A stretch of DNA of 45,803 bases from JBMSHD01 sp049416425 (GTDB lineage: Bacteria; Pseudomonadota; Gammaproteobacteria; Francisellales; Francisellaceae). How positions within the stretch are numbered: the stretch's first letter is position 1; each line of letters opens with the position of its first letter. Under the pieces are notes generated by a model. The model made no database searches, was not told the DNA's origin, and saw nothing but the letters and a program-made list of their open reading frames with translations. The position numbers and the translations under genes were made by a program. The stretch is from NCBI GenBank assembly GCA_049416425.1, contig JBMSHD010000002.1, positions 1 to 45,803 on the forward strand, in the 5' to 3' direction. Shown piece after piece: positions 1 through 8,752 of the stretch.

Positions 1-100
1 GAGGTTAGGTGGGGTTGGATAAACTATCTTTTCAACGAATAATGCGTAAAGAGCCTTCGTAGAACCCCCTCCCCCTTAACACAAGGAGGAGAATGTTTCT
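1..100 (+). repeat. R2 dispersed repeat, left copy (two partial units)
   Basis: Positions 1-54 match, with few changes, the reverse complement of about 1868-1927: both share GAGGTTAGGTGGGGTT, then AAACTAT, TTTTCAAC and CGTAAA in the same order. Positions 56-97 match a second part of the same family (TTCGTAGA, CCCCCTCCCCCTT, ACAAGG) found inverted at about 1955-2003. The left edge is outside the window. The element carries no ORF and lies directly upstream of ribD, so the ribD promoter is either inside it or further left. Confidence 0.6.
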
Positions 101-143
101 TTCTGCCCTGATTTTAGAGAATTAAAATTAAAAAGGGCAAATC

Positions 144-1205
144 ATGTTTCCCATACATCACTACTTTATGCAGCAGGCGCTGATGTTGGCGGCAAGAGGC
201 CGATTGACGGTCTCGCCCAATCCTATGGTTGGCTGTATCATCGTTAAAAATGGACGCATCGTTGGCGAAGGCTGGCATCGTTTTGCCGGGGATAAACACG
301 CCGAGATTCACGCCTTGGATCAAGCTGGCGTTAAGGCGAGAAAAGCGGATGTCTATGTCACGCTTGAGCCCTGTTGTCATCATGGCAGAACGCCGCCTTG
401 TGTCGATGCGCTTATCGCCCATGGTGTCGCTCGCGTTATTATCGCCGATGAAGATCCTAATCCGGTTGTCGGTGGCAGATCTGTGGCTATCTTAAAGCAG
501 GCGGGTATTGAGGTCATCATCGGTATTGCCAGAGAGTCCGCGCAAGCGCTTAATAACATCTTCTATCATTTCCACCAGCAGAAACGGTCTTATATTTTTG
601 CCAAATGGGCGATGTCATTGGATGGCAGAACCACGGTCAATGCCGGTGATGACAAACGTATTTCAAATCAATGGACTCAAATTGAGATGCATAATCTACG
701 AAATCGCGTCGATGCTATTTTAGTGGGATCTGGCACGGTGAATGAAGACGATCCGGTTTTAACTGTCAGATTGAGTGAAGCGCAATGGATCCGACAACCT
801 TTGAGAGTCGTTGTATCTGCTGCTTTGAATGTTGATACCAAGGCCGCTGTTTGGCAATGTCAAAATCAGAAGACGCTGGTATTTACCACGAATAAGGCGG
901 ATGTAAACACAATGGCAAAACTGAGATGTCAAGGTGTTGAATGCATCGTGCTTGAACCCGATAACGATGGTCAACTCGATATCAAAGCGGTGGTGGTGAT
1001 TTTGGCCAAGCGGGGTGTGACCAGTCTTCTTGTTGAAGGAGGGCGTAGAACGCATGCCGCTTTTTTTGCCGCCGGCATAGTCGATGAGATCGTCACTATC
1101 GTTTCACCTAAACTTATTTTCGAATTTAAACAGAAGCAGGCGGCTAAGGTTAAAGCGATAAACTCTAGCGCCGATGATTGCCTTATTAACACCACATTGA
1201 ATTAG
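144..1205 (+). CDS. ribD: Bifunctional riboflavin biosynthesis deaminase/reductase RibD
   Basis: RibD carries out the second and third steps from GTP to riboflavin: deamination of the diaminopyrimidine, then NADPH-dependent reduction of the ribosyl side chain, in the cytoplasm. The N-terminal half (about 1-145) is a zinc cytidine-deaminase fold with HAEIHAL and PCCHHGRTPPC giving the His/Glu/Cys/Cys set. The C-terminal half (about 150-350) is the reductase, with AKWAMSLDGRT, DAILVGSGTVNEDDP and LLVEGG. The length of 353 residues is close to the usual 360-370. The start follows an AAAGGGC stretch 8 nt upstream. ribE follows after 10 nt, so the two are surely cotranscribed. No FMN riboswitch is visible in the 143 nt upstream, although the window edge limits this. 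Confidence 0.97.
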   Translation: MFPIHHYFMQQALMLAARGRLTVSPNPMVGCIIVKNGRIVGEGWHRFAGDKHAEIHALDQAGVKARKADVYVTLEPCCHHGRTPPCVDALIAHGVARVIIADEDPNPVVGGRSVAILKQAGIEVIIGIARESAQALNNIFYHFHQQKRSYIFAKWAMSLDGRTTVNAGDDKRISNQWTQIEMHNLRNRVDAILVGSGTVNEDDPVLTVRLSEAQWIRQPLRVVVSAALNVDTKAAVWQCQNQKTLVFTTNKADVNTMAKLRCQGVECIVLEPDNDGQLDIKAVVVILAKRGVTSLLVEGGRRTHAAFFAAGIVDEIVTIVSPKLIFEFKQKQAAKVKAINSSADDCLINTTLN

Positions 1206-1215
1206 GAGAAGACAT

Positions 1216-1833
1216 ATGTTTAGTGGAATCGTACAGGAGATTGGAAAGATCAAATTACGGCATTTTAGCGATGAAATTCTGACGCTTGAGATCGCCTTTG
1301 ATTCAGCCGCTCAATGCCGTATCGGCGACAGTGTGGCTGTCAATGGTGTGTGTTTGACCGTGGTGGCGATCAGTGATGAGAAGCAGGCGAGGTTTGAGGT
1401 GGTTGCTGAGACCTTGAGAAAGACAACTTTAGCCACATTAAGTCAAGCCGATGAAGTCAATATTGAGCTGGCACTTAGATACGGTGATCCTGTTGGCGGT
1501 CATCTGGTATCGGGACATATCGATGGTGTTGCCGAGATCGAGACAATCCAGAAAGAGGGCGGTGCTTTGCTCGTGAGATTTGGTGCCGATAAATCATGGC
1601 TTAACTATATGGTTGATAAGGGTTTTATTACTATCGATGGCATGAGTATTACTCTCATTGAGGTGCTGGAGGATTCCTTTACGGTGAGTTTTATACCCCA
1701 AACCATCACCGCTACGATTGTTAAAAATTATAAGCCGGATACAAAGGTTAATATCGAGATCGATGCCATGGGGAAACAAATTTATAAGTATCTCGACCAT
1801 CTCAATATTTATTCTCAAGCTGGTGTTAAATAA
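1216..1833 (+). CDS. ribE: Riboflavin synthase alpha chain
   Basis: This enzyme catalyses the last step, dismutation of two 6,7-dimethyl-8-ribityllumazine molecules into riboflavin and the pyrimidinedione. The protein opens with the typical MFSGIVQEIG and shows the two tandem lumazine-binding barrels: repeat 1 has GDSVAVNGVCLTV and repeat 2 has GHLVSGHIDG and GFITIDGMSITL. The length of 205 residues is normal. A good ribosome site (TAGGAG) lies 8 nt before the ATG. The stop codon sits inside a 19-base direct repeat whose second copy is at 2004-2022, on the far side of an R2 element. The gene is also called ribC in some species. Confidence 0.96.
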   Translation: MFSGIVQEIGKIKLRHFSDEILTLEIAFDSAAQCRIGDSVAVNGVCLTVVAISDEKQARFEVVAETLRKTTLATLSQADEVNIELALRYGDPVGGHLVSGHIDGVAEIETIQKEGGALLVRFGADKSWLNYMVDKGFITIDGMSITLIEVLEDSFTVSFIPQTITATIVKNYKPDTKVNIEIDAMGKQIYKYLDHLNIYSQAGVK

Positions 1834-1841
1834 AAGCGCTT
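1823..1841 (+). repeat. 19-bp direct repeat, left copy (spans ribE stop)
   Basis: The sequence gtgttaaataaaagcgctt covers the last codons and TAA stop of ribE and recurs exactly at 2004-2022, just beyond the R2 element. A perfect 19-base direct repeat bracketing a repeat element suggests a duplication made when the element arrived, or a recombination scar. Confidence 0.75.
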
Positions 1842-2003
1842 TAGACGTTTAACGCTAACATAGTTAAAAGCTATTTACGTATTACTTGTTGAAAATAATA
1901 GTTTCTCTAACCCCACCTAACCTCCCCTTGATCTCAAGGGGAGGGAATGTGTGTCTCCTCCCCCTTGTTTTAAGGGGGAGGCAGGGAGGGGGCTCTACGA
2001 ATA
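1842..2003 (-). repeat. R2 dispersed repeat, inverted copy between ribE and ribBA
   Basis: Relative to 1-100 this copy is inverted. It contains two C-rich/G-rich hairpins: CCTCCCCTTGA / TCAAGGGGAGG near 1919-1942 and CTCCCCCTTG / AAGGGGGAG near 1959-1980. The element lies between perfect 19-bp direct repeats. It has no coding potential. It separates ribD-ribE from ribBA, and the hairpins could reduce readthrough, although neither is followed by a clear T-run. Confidence 0.7.
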
Positions 2004-2022
2004 GTGTTAAATAAAAGCGCTT
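2004..2022 (+). repeat. 19-bp direct repeat, right copy
   Basis: This is an exact copy of 1823-1841 (gtgttaaataaaagcgctt), lying between the inverted R2 element and the ribosome-binding site of ribBA. Confidence 0.75.
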
Positions 2023-2048
2023 AGTTAAAAAATAAAGGAGCGATAAGC

Positions 2049-3275
2049 ATGTATGAAGAGGTTGAAAAACGGGTGTTGACGGCGCTGGCTGCCTTGAAAG
2101 AAGGTAAGTGCATCATCATTACCGACAGTGAAGATCGAGAGAATGAAGGCGATATCGTCTTTCCGGCTGAGCTGGCCGATGAAAAGCGATTGGCTTTTGC
2201 CCTGAAATATACCAGCGGTATCGTCTGTCTGGCGATGAGCAAAGCACAGGCAAAGCGGCTTGATCTTGATTATATGGTTCCCTCTCAACACAACAACAGT
2301 CGGTTTCAAACGCCTTTTACCATCAGCATTGAGGCGGCATCTGGGGTGAGTACCGGTGTTTCGGCCAAAGATCGGGCACATACCATTAAAGTGGCGGCAA
2401 ATGTCAATGCTGATCCTTTGGATCTGTCACGTCCGGGTCATATATTCCCGTTGATTGCCCATGATCTGGGTGTCTTTGCCCGTCCTGGACATACCGAAGC
2501 ATCCGTTGACATTGTGAGACTGGCGGGTTTTAGAGCATCGGCGGTATTGTCTGAGTTGATGGATGAAGACGGTCGTATGATGAAGGGGGAGACGATTACA
2601 AAATTTGCCGAAGCGCACGATCTTGTGGTGATCAGCATCGAAGACATTCGTCGTTATCGATTGAAGCATGATGGCTATCTCGATAAAGCCGTCAGCAGCA
2701 ACATTCCTTTATCCATTGTCGGTGAGTGCGATATCAGTGTATTTCATGATGCATTAAGTGCTAAAGAGACGATTGTCATCAGTAAAAATATCACCGATAA
2801 TCCATTGGTTCGCCTTCATTCTTCCTGTATCACCGGGGATTTATTCGGTTCGCTTAAATGTGACTGTCAATCTCAACTAAACCATGCTCTATCACGTATC
2901 AAAGAAGAAGGCGGAATCTTGATTTATCTGAATCAGGAGGGCCGAGGTATCGGGCTTGTCAATAAGCTTAAGGCTTATGAGCTGCAAAGAACACAAGGCT
3001 TAAATACCATCGATGCCAATCTGGCACTCGGTCTTAAAGTCGATGCCAGAGATTATGATGCGGCGATTGAAATTCTCTATCGGCTTGCCATTACACATTG
3101 TCGACTTCTCACCAATAATCCCGATAAGATCAAAGCCGTTGAAGAAGCGGGTATTGTCGTGACTCGTGAAGCGTCATTTTCGGCAATCAACGCACATAAT
3201 TTAGCCTATTTACAGACTAAAAACACCCATTTAGCTCATGAGATAGAGGGAATTGAGACTAGCGCTTCTCTATAA
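2049..3275 (+). CDS. ribBA: Bifunctional DHBP synthase / GTP cyclohydrolase II RibBA
   Basis: RibBA supplies both precursors of riboflavin: the N-terminal domain converts ribulose 5-phosphate to 3,4-dihydroxy-2-butanone 4-phosphate, and the C-terminal domain opens the GTP ring. The DHBP synthase half (about 1-200) shows DSEDRENEGDIVFPAE, RPGHIFPL and GHTEASVDIVRLAG. The cyclohydrolase half (about 205-400) shows VRLHSSCITGDLFGSLKCDC, a zinc-cysteine motif, and YLNQEGRGIGL followed by LLTNNPDK. The length of 408 residues is normal for the fusion, and both active sites look intact. AAAGGAG lies 8 nt before the ATG. A repeat separates it from ribE, and ribH follows after 48 nt. Confidence 0.96.
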   Translation: MYEEVEKRVLTALAALKEGKCIIITDSEDRENEGDIVFPAELADEKRLAFALKYTSGIVCLAMSKAQAKRLDLDYMVPSQHNNSRFQTPFTISIEAASGVSTGVSAKDRAHTIKVAANVNADPLDLSRPGHIFPLIAHDLGVFARPGHTEASVDIVRLAGFRASAVLSELMDEDGRMMKGETITKFAEAHDLVVISIEDIRRYRLKHDGYLDKAVSSNIPLSIVGECDISVFHDALSAKETIVISKNITDNPLVRLHSSCITGDLFGSLKCDCQSQLNHALSRIKEEGGILIYLNQEGRGIGLVNKLKAYELQRTQGLNTIDANLALGLKVDARDYDAAIEILYRLAITHCRLLTNNPDKIKAVEEAGIVVTREASFSAINAHNLAYLQTKNTHLAHEIEGIETSASL

Positions 3276-3323
3276 AGAGATGCAATAGATTTATTCATCC
3301 AAAAAACAAAAAAGGAAACAAAA

Positions 3324-3737
3324 ATGAAAATAGCCATCATCGTCAGTCAATTTAACGAACTCATTACCGATAAACTTCTGGAAGGTGCGCTGATTGAGGC
3401 CAAAGAGCAAGGTATTGAATCGCCGGATGTCTTTTACGTACCCGGTGCCGTGGAGCTGCCCTATGCGGCTCAACAGCTGGCCAAAAGCCAGAAATACGAT
3501 GCCATCGTGCTTTTGGGGGCAGTGATTCGCGGGCAGAGCGATCATTATGATTATGTTTGTCAGCAGGTCTCCTATGCCACTCAGAAAGTGATGCTGAAAT
3601 ATGATCTGCCGGTGATCTTTGGTGTGTTGACGACGCATAATAAAGAGCAGGCGCTCGATCGCGTCGGTGGTGCCAAAGGCCACAAGGGGCGATACGCCAT
3701 GAAAGCCGCCATTGATATGGTAAACTTTCCCTGCTAG
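3324..3737 (+). CDS. ribH: 6,7-dimethyl-8-ribityllumazine synthase
   Basis: Lumazine synthase joins the RibA- and RibB-derived precursors and normally forms pentamers or 60-mer capsids. Seen here are SQFNELITDKLLEGAL, VPGAVELPYAAQQLA and the signature GAVIRGQSDHYDYV with the catalytic histidine, followed by PVIFGVLTTHNKEQALDR and GGAKGHKGRYA. At 137 residues it is on the short side because the N-terminal strand is brief and the C-terminus stops at NFPC. AAAGGAAAC precedes the ATG. The nusB gene that often follows ribH is absent; instead an MFS gene converges and shares the last four bases. Confidence 0.95.
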   Translation: MKIAIIVSQFNELITDKLLEGALIEAKEQGIESPDVFYVPGAVELPYAAQQLAKSQKYDAIVLLGAVIRGQSDHYDYVCQQVSYATQKVMLKYDLPVIFGVLTTHNKEQALDRVGGAKGHKGRYAMKAAIDMVNFPC

Positions 3738-4960
3738 TGTTCACCCTGATAGGCCTTGTGTCGTTTTACGCCGTGCATCAATGGCCAGATGGTGAAGATG
3801 GCAAAGACGATAATAAAATAAAACCACTCATTGGCCGGCATTGGGTCTATATGATCGATGATGGTAAAGAGTGTGTATATCATTACCACCATAAGTCCCG
3901 AGGCTCCACTGGCTAAGCCTTGCGCTTTGCCCTGTAGTTCAATTTTTGTGTGTCTTTGTGCCAGTGTGATCATAATCGCCCAGCAGGACTGGCACATGCC
4001 TATGATGAAATAGCAGACGATAGCAAGCATAATATGATGGATAGATGCCAAGGTTAGATAAATAAAAGCGGATAGGATAAGCATTCGTACCAGAAGTCGC
4101 ACTTCTGTGAGCTTCTCGGCAATATAAGGCATGATCAATGTGCCCAGGATAAAACCAAAAGAAAAGGCAGTCTCCATCACCGCAAACTCAATGGAGCTCG
4201 CCGAGAGCACATTTTTGGCATAAGGGGCAACAAAGGCCGGAACCACCATAAAAGTCGTGGTGAATGAGACCTGAGCCAGGTAGTACCACAGCACAAAGCG
4301 TTTGTGTTTAAGATAGTGAAAAATCTTCTTCCAGTTGTTGATAAATCCGGATTTGTCGACTTCCAGCTTTCGCATCGGATGCATGCCAAGACTGGCAATA
4401 AAGGCGATAAAACAGAAGACAAACAGCAAAAACAGGATAGTATGCGTCGTCGTGATTGAGATCAGAAATCCGCCTAAAGACATGCCGATGACCATGCCGA
4501 TTTCAAAAATGCCATCGATGGTTGAATTGGCATACATTAGCTGACTGTCATCGGCAAACATCTCACGAATAAAGATTAAAGCTGCCGGCATATAGAAAGC
4601 CAGAACAATGCCCCACATGCCGCTGAAAATATAGACTTTTGTTAATGTGTCGAGATTGCCGACAAACAAGAAAATAAAGATCACCAGTGCTCTTAATCCT
4701 GTGGTGGCGATAATGATATTGCGCCTGGGAAAACGATCGGCAAAATAGCCAGTCAGTGGTGTCAAAATCGTGGCCGATATCCACCAGGTGAACATAAACA
4801 GAATGATCGCCAGAATATTATTGTAAATGCTAAGCAGATGCCAGCTAAAGGCAATATAGGCCGTACCTACCGATAAGGCGGAAAAAAACGCCATGACGGC
4901 GGCCAGGGTAAAGGATTTATTCTTAAACAGAGCTGCTCGACGCCTCATATAGCTGGACAT
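3734..4960 (-). CDS. MFS transporter (EntS/MFS_3-like)
   Basis: A 408-residue inner-membrane carrier with about 12 hydrophobic segments. Loop 2-3 carries GYFADRFPRRN, the usual major-facilitator motif between helices 2 and 3. The general look (a tolerant N-terminal half, IREMFADDSQLMYANSTIDG after helix 4) resembles the MFS_3/enterobactin-exporter-like group, so efflux is more likely than uptake; the substrate cannot be read. The first ATG follows an AAGAGA stretch. It ends in a four-base tail-to-tail overlap with ribH, leaving no room for a terminator between the convergent genes. It may be unrelated to flavin metabolism. Confidence 0.85.
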   Translation of the reverse strand: MSSYMRRRAALFKNKSFTLAAVMAFFSALSVGTAYIAFSWHLLSIYNNILAIILFMFTWWISATILTPLTGYFADRFPRRNIIIATTGLRALVIFIFLFVGNLDTLTKVYIFSGMWGIVLAFYMPAALIFIREMFADDSQLMYANSTIDGIFEIGMVIGMSLGGFLISITTTHTILFLLFVFCFIAFIASLGMHPMRKLEVDKSGFINNWKKIFHYLKHKRFVLWYYLAQVSFTTTFMVVPAFVAPYAKNVLSASSIEFAVMETAFSFGFILGTLIMPYIAEKLTEVRLLVRMLILSAFIYLTLASIHHIMLAIVCYFIIGMCQSCWAIMITLAQRHTKIELQGKAQGLASGASGLMVVMIYTLFTIIDHIDPMPANEWFYFIIVFAIFTIWPLMHGVKRHKAYQGEH

Positions 4961-5087
4961 TGTAAATTCTCTTAGACGATTTGGTTTTTTGACAGGTTAA
5001 ATCTATGACCATCTCCCGCCTTCACAACCAGTCTATCACGGGGCTTAAGATCCAGGCAATCACTATTACGTGAATCTTTCTGATATC

Positions 5088-6980
5088 TTATACCGCCAGG
5101 CGTTTAAGCAGGCCGCGTTTTTTCATATAGATACTCAACAGTGAGATGGCCGCCGGGGTCACTCCAGGGATTCTTGAAGCCTCACCCAGGTTCTGGGGTT
5201 TTTGTTGTGAGAGCTTCTGACGAACTTCATTGGACAAACCCGAAACAAGATGATAGTCAAAGTTGGCTGGAATAGCTGTGTTTTCCATGGTTTTCTGTGA
5301 TGCAATTTCCTGATTCTGGCGCTCGATATAACCGGCGTATTTTGCCAAAATTTCCAGCTGCTCAATGGCCTCTTTATGATCGATAAAATCACCGAGTGCA
5401 TTGACCCTGGCCAGTTTGTCATAGCTCATCTCCGGGCGTTTTAAAAGATCAAACAGGCTTGATTCACGGCTCAGCTCAATGCCAAGCTTCTCTTTTAATG
5501 CCTCTGCCTTTGCGGTTTTAGGTGACACCCAGTTTGATTGCAGACGATGACGTTCATCGTTGATAAGGGCAAGCTTAGCTAAAAACTGTTCTCTCTCTTT
5601 CTCACTCAACAATCCAAGCTCAATCGCCTTAGGGCACAGGCGCATATCGGCGTTGTCTTCACGAAGAATCAGTCGATATTCGGCGCGAGAGGTAAACATG
5701 CGATACGGCTCGAGTGTGCCTTTGGTGATTAAGTCATCGATAAGCACACCGATATAAGCCTCACTGCGCTTTGGTGACCAGGCTGATTTAGCTGACACTT
5801 TCAAGGCGGCGTTGATCCCGGCGATAATGCCCTGAGCCGCCGCCTCTTCATAACCGGTTGTGCCATTGATTTGACCGGCAAAGAACAGCCTGTCAATGAC
5901 TTTGGTCTCCAGTGAAGATTTCAAGCCTCTGGGGTCAAAAAAGTCATATTCAATGGCATAGCCGGGACGGGTGATATGTGCCCTCTCAAAGCCTTTGATG
6001 CTTTGGATGAACTGAAGCTGGACATCAAAAGGAAGACTGGTTGACATGCCATTTGGGTAAAGCTCGATATTATCCAGTCCTTCTGGTTCGACAAAAATCT
6101 GATGGCGATCTTTATCGGCAAAACGCACGATTTTATCCTCAATGGATGGGCAGTAGCGTGGGCCTATGCCTTCGATCTTGCCGCCGTACATGGCAGAGCG
6201 ATGCAGGTTATCGCGAATGATGGCGTGTGTTTTGTCATTGGTGTAGGTGATATGACAAGGCAGCTGTTTGGGGTGTTTTAATTCATGCTCAAAAAAGGAG
6301 AAATTAAGTGGAGCATCATCCCCATTTTGGATTTCCATCACCGAAAAATCGACGCTGCGCTTATCGATTCGGGGTGGGGTGCCGGTTTTTAAACGGGCGA
6401 CATTGAAATCGAGCGCTCTTAACATATAAGCCAAGGCATTGGCCGGAGCGTCACCGGCACGACCGCCTTCATAATGGTTAAAGCCAATATGAATCTTGCC
6501 ACCTAAGAAAGTCCCTACCGTCAGTACAACGGTATTGGCGTGAAAAGTCAGTCCCATTTTGGTGACAACACCGATGACGGTGTTGTTTTCGATGATGAGA
6601 TCATCGACGGCCTGCTGAAATATGGAAAGATTGTCCTGCCGCTCGAGCATGGATCTGACGGCTTGTCGATATAAGGCGCGATCCGCCTGAGCACGGGTGG
6701 CACGAACGGCTGGCCCCTTTCTGGCATTTAAGGTGCGAAACTGAATGCCGGCGTGATCGATGGCTTTGGCCATAATACCTCCGAGGGCATCAACCTCTTT
6801 GACCAAATGCCCTTTACCGATTCCACCGATGGCAGGATTGCAGGACATCGCCCCCAGGGTGTCAATATTGTGTGTTAGCAGCAAGGTTTTTGCGCCCATA
6901 CGCGCGGCAGCGGCAGCGGCCTCGGTGCCGGCATGGCCACCCCCGACGACGATAACATCAAAAATTTGTGGGTAGAGCAT
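5088..6980 (-). CDS. mnmG: tRNA uridine-5-carboxymethylaminomethyl modification enzyme MnmG (GidA)
   Basis: With MnmE, this FAD enzyme adds the carboxymethylaminomethyl group to the wobble uridine of certain tRNAs. The N-terminal dinucleotide fold is VVGGGHAGTEAAAAAARMG, followed by CNPAIGGIGKGHLVKEVDAL and TVGTFLGGKIHIG, all family signatures. The C-terminal helical domain ends with SRIPGVTPAAISLL. The length of 630 residues is normal. The start at MLYPQIFDV places the Rossmann fold at the usual distance, although no clear ribosome site is seen. The usual neighbours rsmG or parA/parB are not here. Confidence 0.97.
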   Translation of the reverse strand: MLYPQIFDVIVVGGGHAGTEAAAAAARMGAKTLLLTHNIDTLGAMSCNPAIGGIGKGHLVKEVDALGGIMAKAIDHAGIQFRTLNARKGPAVRATRAQADRALYRQAVRSMLERQDNLSIFQQAVDDLIIENNTVIGVVTKMGLTFHANTVVLTVGTFLGGKIHIGFNHYEGGRAGDAPANALAYMLRALDFNVARLKTGTPPRIDKRSVDFSVMEIQNGDDAPLNFSFFEHELKHPKQLPCHITYTNDKTHAIIRDNLHRSAMYGGKIEGIGPRYCPSIEDKIVRFADKDRHQIFVEPEGLDNIELYPNGMSTSLPFDVQLQFIQSIKGFERAHITRPGYAIEYDFFDPRGLKSSLETKVIDRLFFAGQINGTTGYEEAAAQGIIAGINAALKVSAKSAWSPKRSEAYIGVLIDDLITKGTLEPYRMFTSRAEYRLILREDNADMRLCPKAIELGLLSEKEREQFLAKLALINDERHRLQSNWVSPKTAKAEALKEKLGIELSRESSLFDLLKRPEMSYDKLARVNALGDFIDHKEAIEQLEILAKYAGYIERQNQEIASQKTMENTAIPANFDYHLVSGLSNEVRQKLSQQKPQNLGEASRIPGVTPAAISLLSIYMKKRGLLKRLAV

Positions 6981-7232
6981 CAGTATTTTGTATCCGCATT
7001 CATTATCTCGTGGCTATGATAGCGAAGATTAACGATAAAGTCCATGTTGTTTGGTGATATTTCGGACAGATATGTGCCGATTTGCTTGAGATTTTCTGAT
7101 TATTGATCGAGTTTTGGAATAAGGTGCAGCTCAGGCATTCGCTCATCATCTTAAAGCGGCTACCACAATCAGATTTGGCTAGATTTGGTGTGTGGGTTGA
7201 TGGTGAATTTGACCATGGTTTATTGTTTAGAA

Positions 7233-8513
7233 TCAGGTATGCGGCATAAGCGATCCATATTGTTCAAGACTATTGATGCGGCGAATTTCAACCTGCTGAC
7301 TGGGGATGATGGCGGCGATGATCAGCCCGATGATTCCAACAGTGATCAATAATACACACAGCCCGGTTGTCGCCGGAAGAAAACCCATGACTATCGTCGC
7401 CAACATCGGTGAGAAACCCGATAGTGAGGCGCCGAAGCCAAAACCAATAGAGCAACCGGTGGCTCGGACTCGTGGCGGGAAAATTTCTGTGTAGTAAGGG
7501 GTTGAGACGCCCTGAATCATGGATGTCAGTATCGCCATGGCGATCACCATTAAGGTAATAATATAGATATTTGACAGTTGCATCAGCATGACCATTGGAA
7601 CCGAGCAGATTAACAAGATCATCCAACCGGCGATATGGGTGCGCCGGCGTCCAAAAATATCGGATAAATAACCAAAAAGCGGCATGGTGATGCACATGGC
7701 GGCGATGGCGATGGTATTGATGGCCAGTGCGGTGGTCAGGCTTAGGTTGAGTTCGGTTTCCATATAGACGACCATATAGGTGATATCGAGATAATACAAT
7801 ATCATGGCCATGGTTGAGAGAATGACGATCAGTGTCAAGCGCCAGCTGTAATATTGCATCAGTTGTTTAATCGGCTGTTTCTTAAAATGGGTCTCGGCAT
7901 ACTCTTCACGGTCATCTTTACGGAAGAATAATTGCAGCAACAGCAGAAAAAAGCCTAAAGCAAAGGGCAGGCGCCAGGCATAATATTGCCATTGTGCAGG
8001 AAGCAAGTGTAGGCTTAGATAGCTCAAAGCCGAGGCCAGAAGAAAGCCGACAACGGCCGTTGAATAAGTCACAGACAGACTAAATCCGGTATATTTTTGT
8101 TTTTTATCTTCACAGGTGATGGTCATGAGGTTGCCGAACTGTCCACCGGCGGATAGTCCTTGCAGGATGCGAACTACTATTAACAGGATGGGAGCCCTGA
8201 TACCGATAATATGATAATCAGGTAAAAAAGCCATAGCAATGGTGGGGATGGCCATGAAGATGATGGCGATGTTCATGGCATAATGGCGACCCAGTCGGTC
8301 TCCCAGGCGGCCAAAGAGCACCGAGCCGACGGGGCGGGCGATAAAGCCGGCGCCAAAAGCACCAAATGTGGCAATTAATCCAATCCAGACACTGGTATGA
8401 GGGAAAAATTGAGCGGCAATAACGGTGGCGAAATAGCCATACAGTGAAAAATCATACCATTCTATTATATTTCCAAATGAATTTTTAAATATCGACATTA
8501 TTCGATCAATCAT
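7233..8513 (-). CDS. MFS transporter, metabolite:H+ symporter (ProP/KgtP-like) family
   Basis: A 426-residue carrier with 12 predicted membrane helices. The opening NSFGNIIEWYDFSLYGYFA and the following FIARPVGSVLFGRLGDRLGR are hallmarks of the MHS group, which includes osmolyte (ProP), ketoglutarate (KgtP) and shikimate (ShiA) importers. RILQGLSAGGQFGNLMTI is the helix-5 motif. The periplasmic loop 1-2 is unusually short, and the C-terminus lacks the coiled coil of E. coli ProP, so osmosensing is not indicated. AAGGA sits 7 nt before the ATG. The substrate is unknown. It is divergent from htpG. Confidence 0.88.
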   Translation of the reverse strand: MIDRIMSIFKNSFGNIIEWYDFSLYGYFATVIAAQFFPHTSVWIGLIATFGAFGAGFIARPVGSVLFGRLGDRLGRHYAMNIAIIFMAIPTIAMAFLPDYHIIGIRAPILLIVVRILQGLSAGGQFGNLMTITCEDKKQKYTGFSLSVTYSTAVVGFLLASALSYLSLHLLPAQWQYYAWRLPFALGFFLLLLQLFFRKDDREEYAETHFKKQPIKQLMQYYSWRLTLIVILSTMAMILYYLDITYMVVYMETELNLSLTTALAINTIAIAAMCITMPLFGYLSDIFGRRRTHIAGWMILLICSVPMVMLMQLSNIYIITLMVIAMAILTSMIQGVSTPYYTEIFPPRVRATGCSIGFGFGASLSGFSPMLATIVMGFLPATTGLCVLLITVGIIGLIIAAIIPSQQVEIRRINSLEQYGSLMPHT

Positions 8514-8580
8514 AGAATATCCTTATATTTATATGTTTAGTTTAGAGAACTCGTGAGTTTTAAGACACCACTACTATACT

Positions 8581-8752
8581 GGGAATGTGCGAAAAATAAC
8601 TTCCCATATATAACCACTATGAAATTTTGTTTCTCGTCATTGCTGCGACAGGCGGCAATCTAGCTGGCCAGTGTAACATTGGAAGACTACTGACGATTGT
8701 TGCATCTAAGTATGCCTTGCAAAAAAAGGGAATTTATTTCAGATACGTTCTC
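8581..8752 (+). repeat. R1 MITE-like element, copy A (internally deleted)
   Basis: This copy shares with copy C (32908-33257) the left end (GGAATG..AAATAACTTCCC, ATATATAACCACT), the core TTTCTCGTCATTGC.GCGACA, CAATCTAGCTGGCCAGTGTA and the right end GGGAATTTATTTCAGA.ACGTTC. It lacks the central hairpin block and the roughly 100-nt insert present in copy C. It lies between the divergent MHS carrier and htpG and has no ORF. Confidence 0.8.

Noticed and set aside
1..143. FMN riboswitch upstream of ribD
   Set aside because: No conserved RFN-element segments were found; the stretch is explained by R2 repeats, and the window edge cuts the rest.
7199..7216. ATGGT/ACCAT dyad as terminator of the MHS carrier
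   Set aside because: The stem is only 5 bp with no T-run in either direction.
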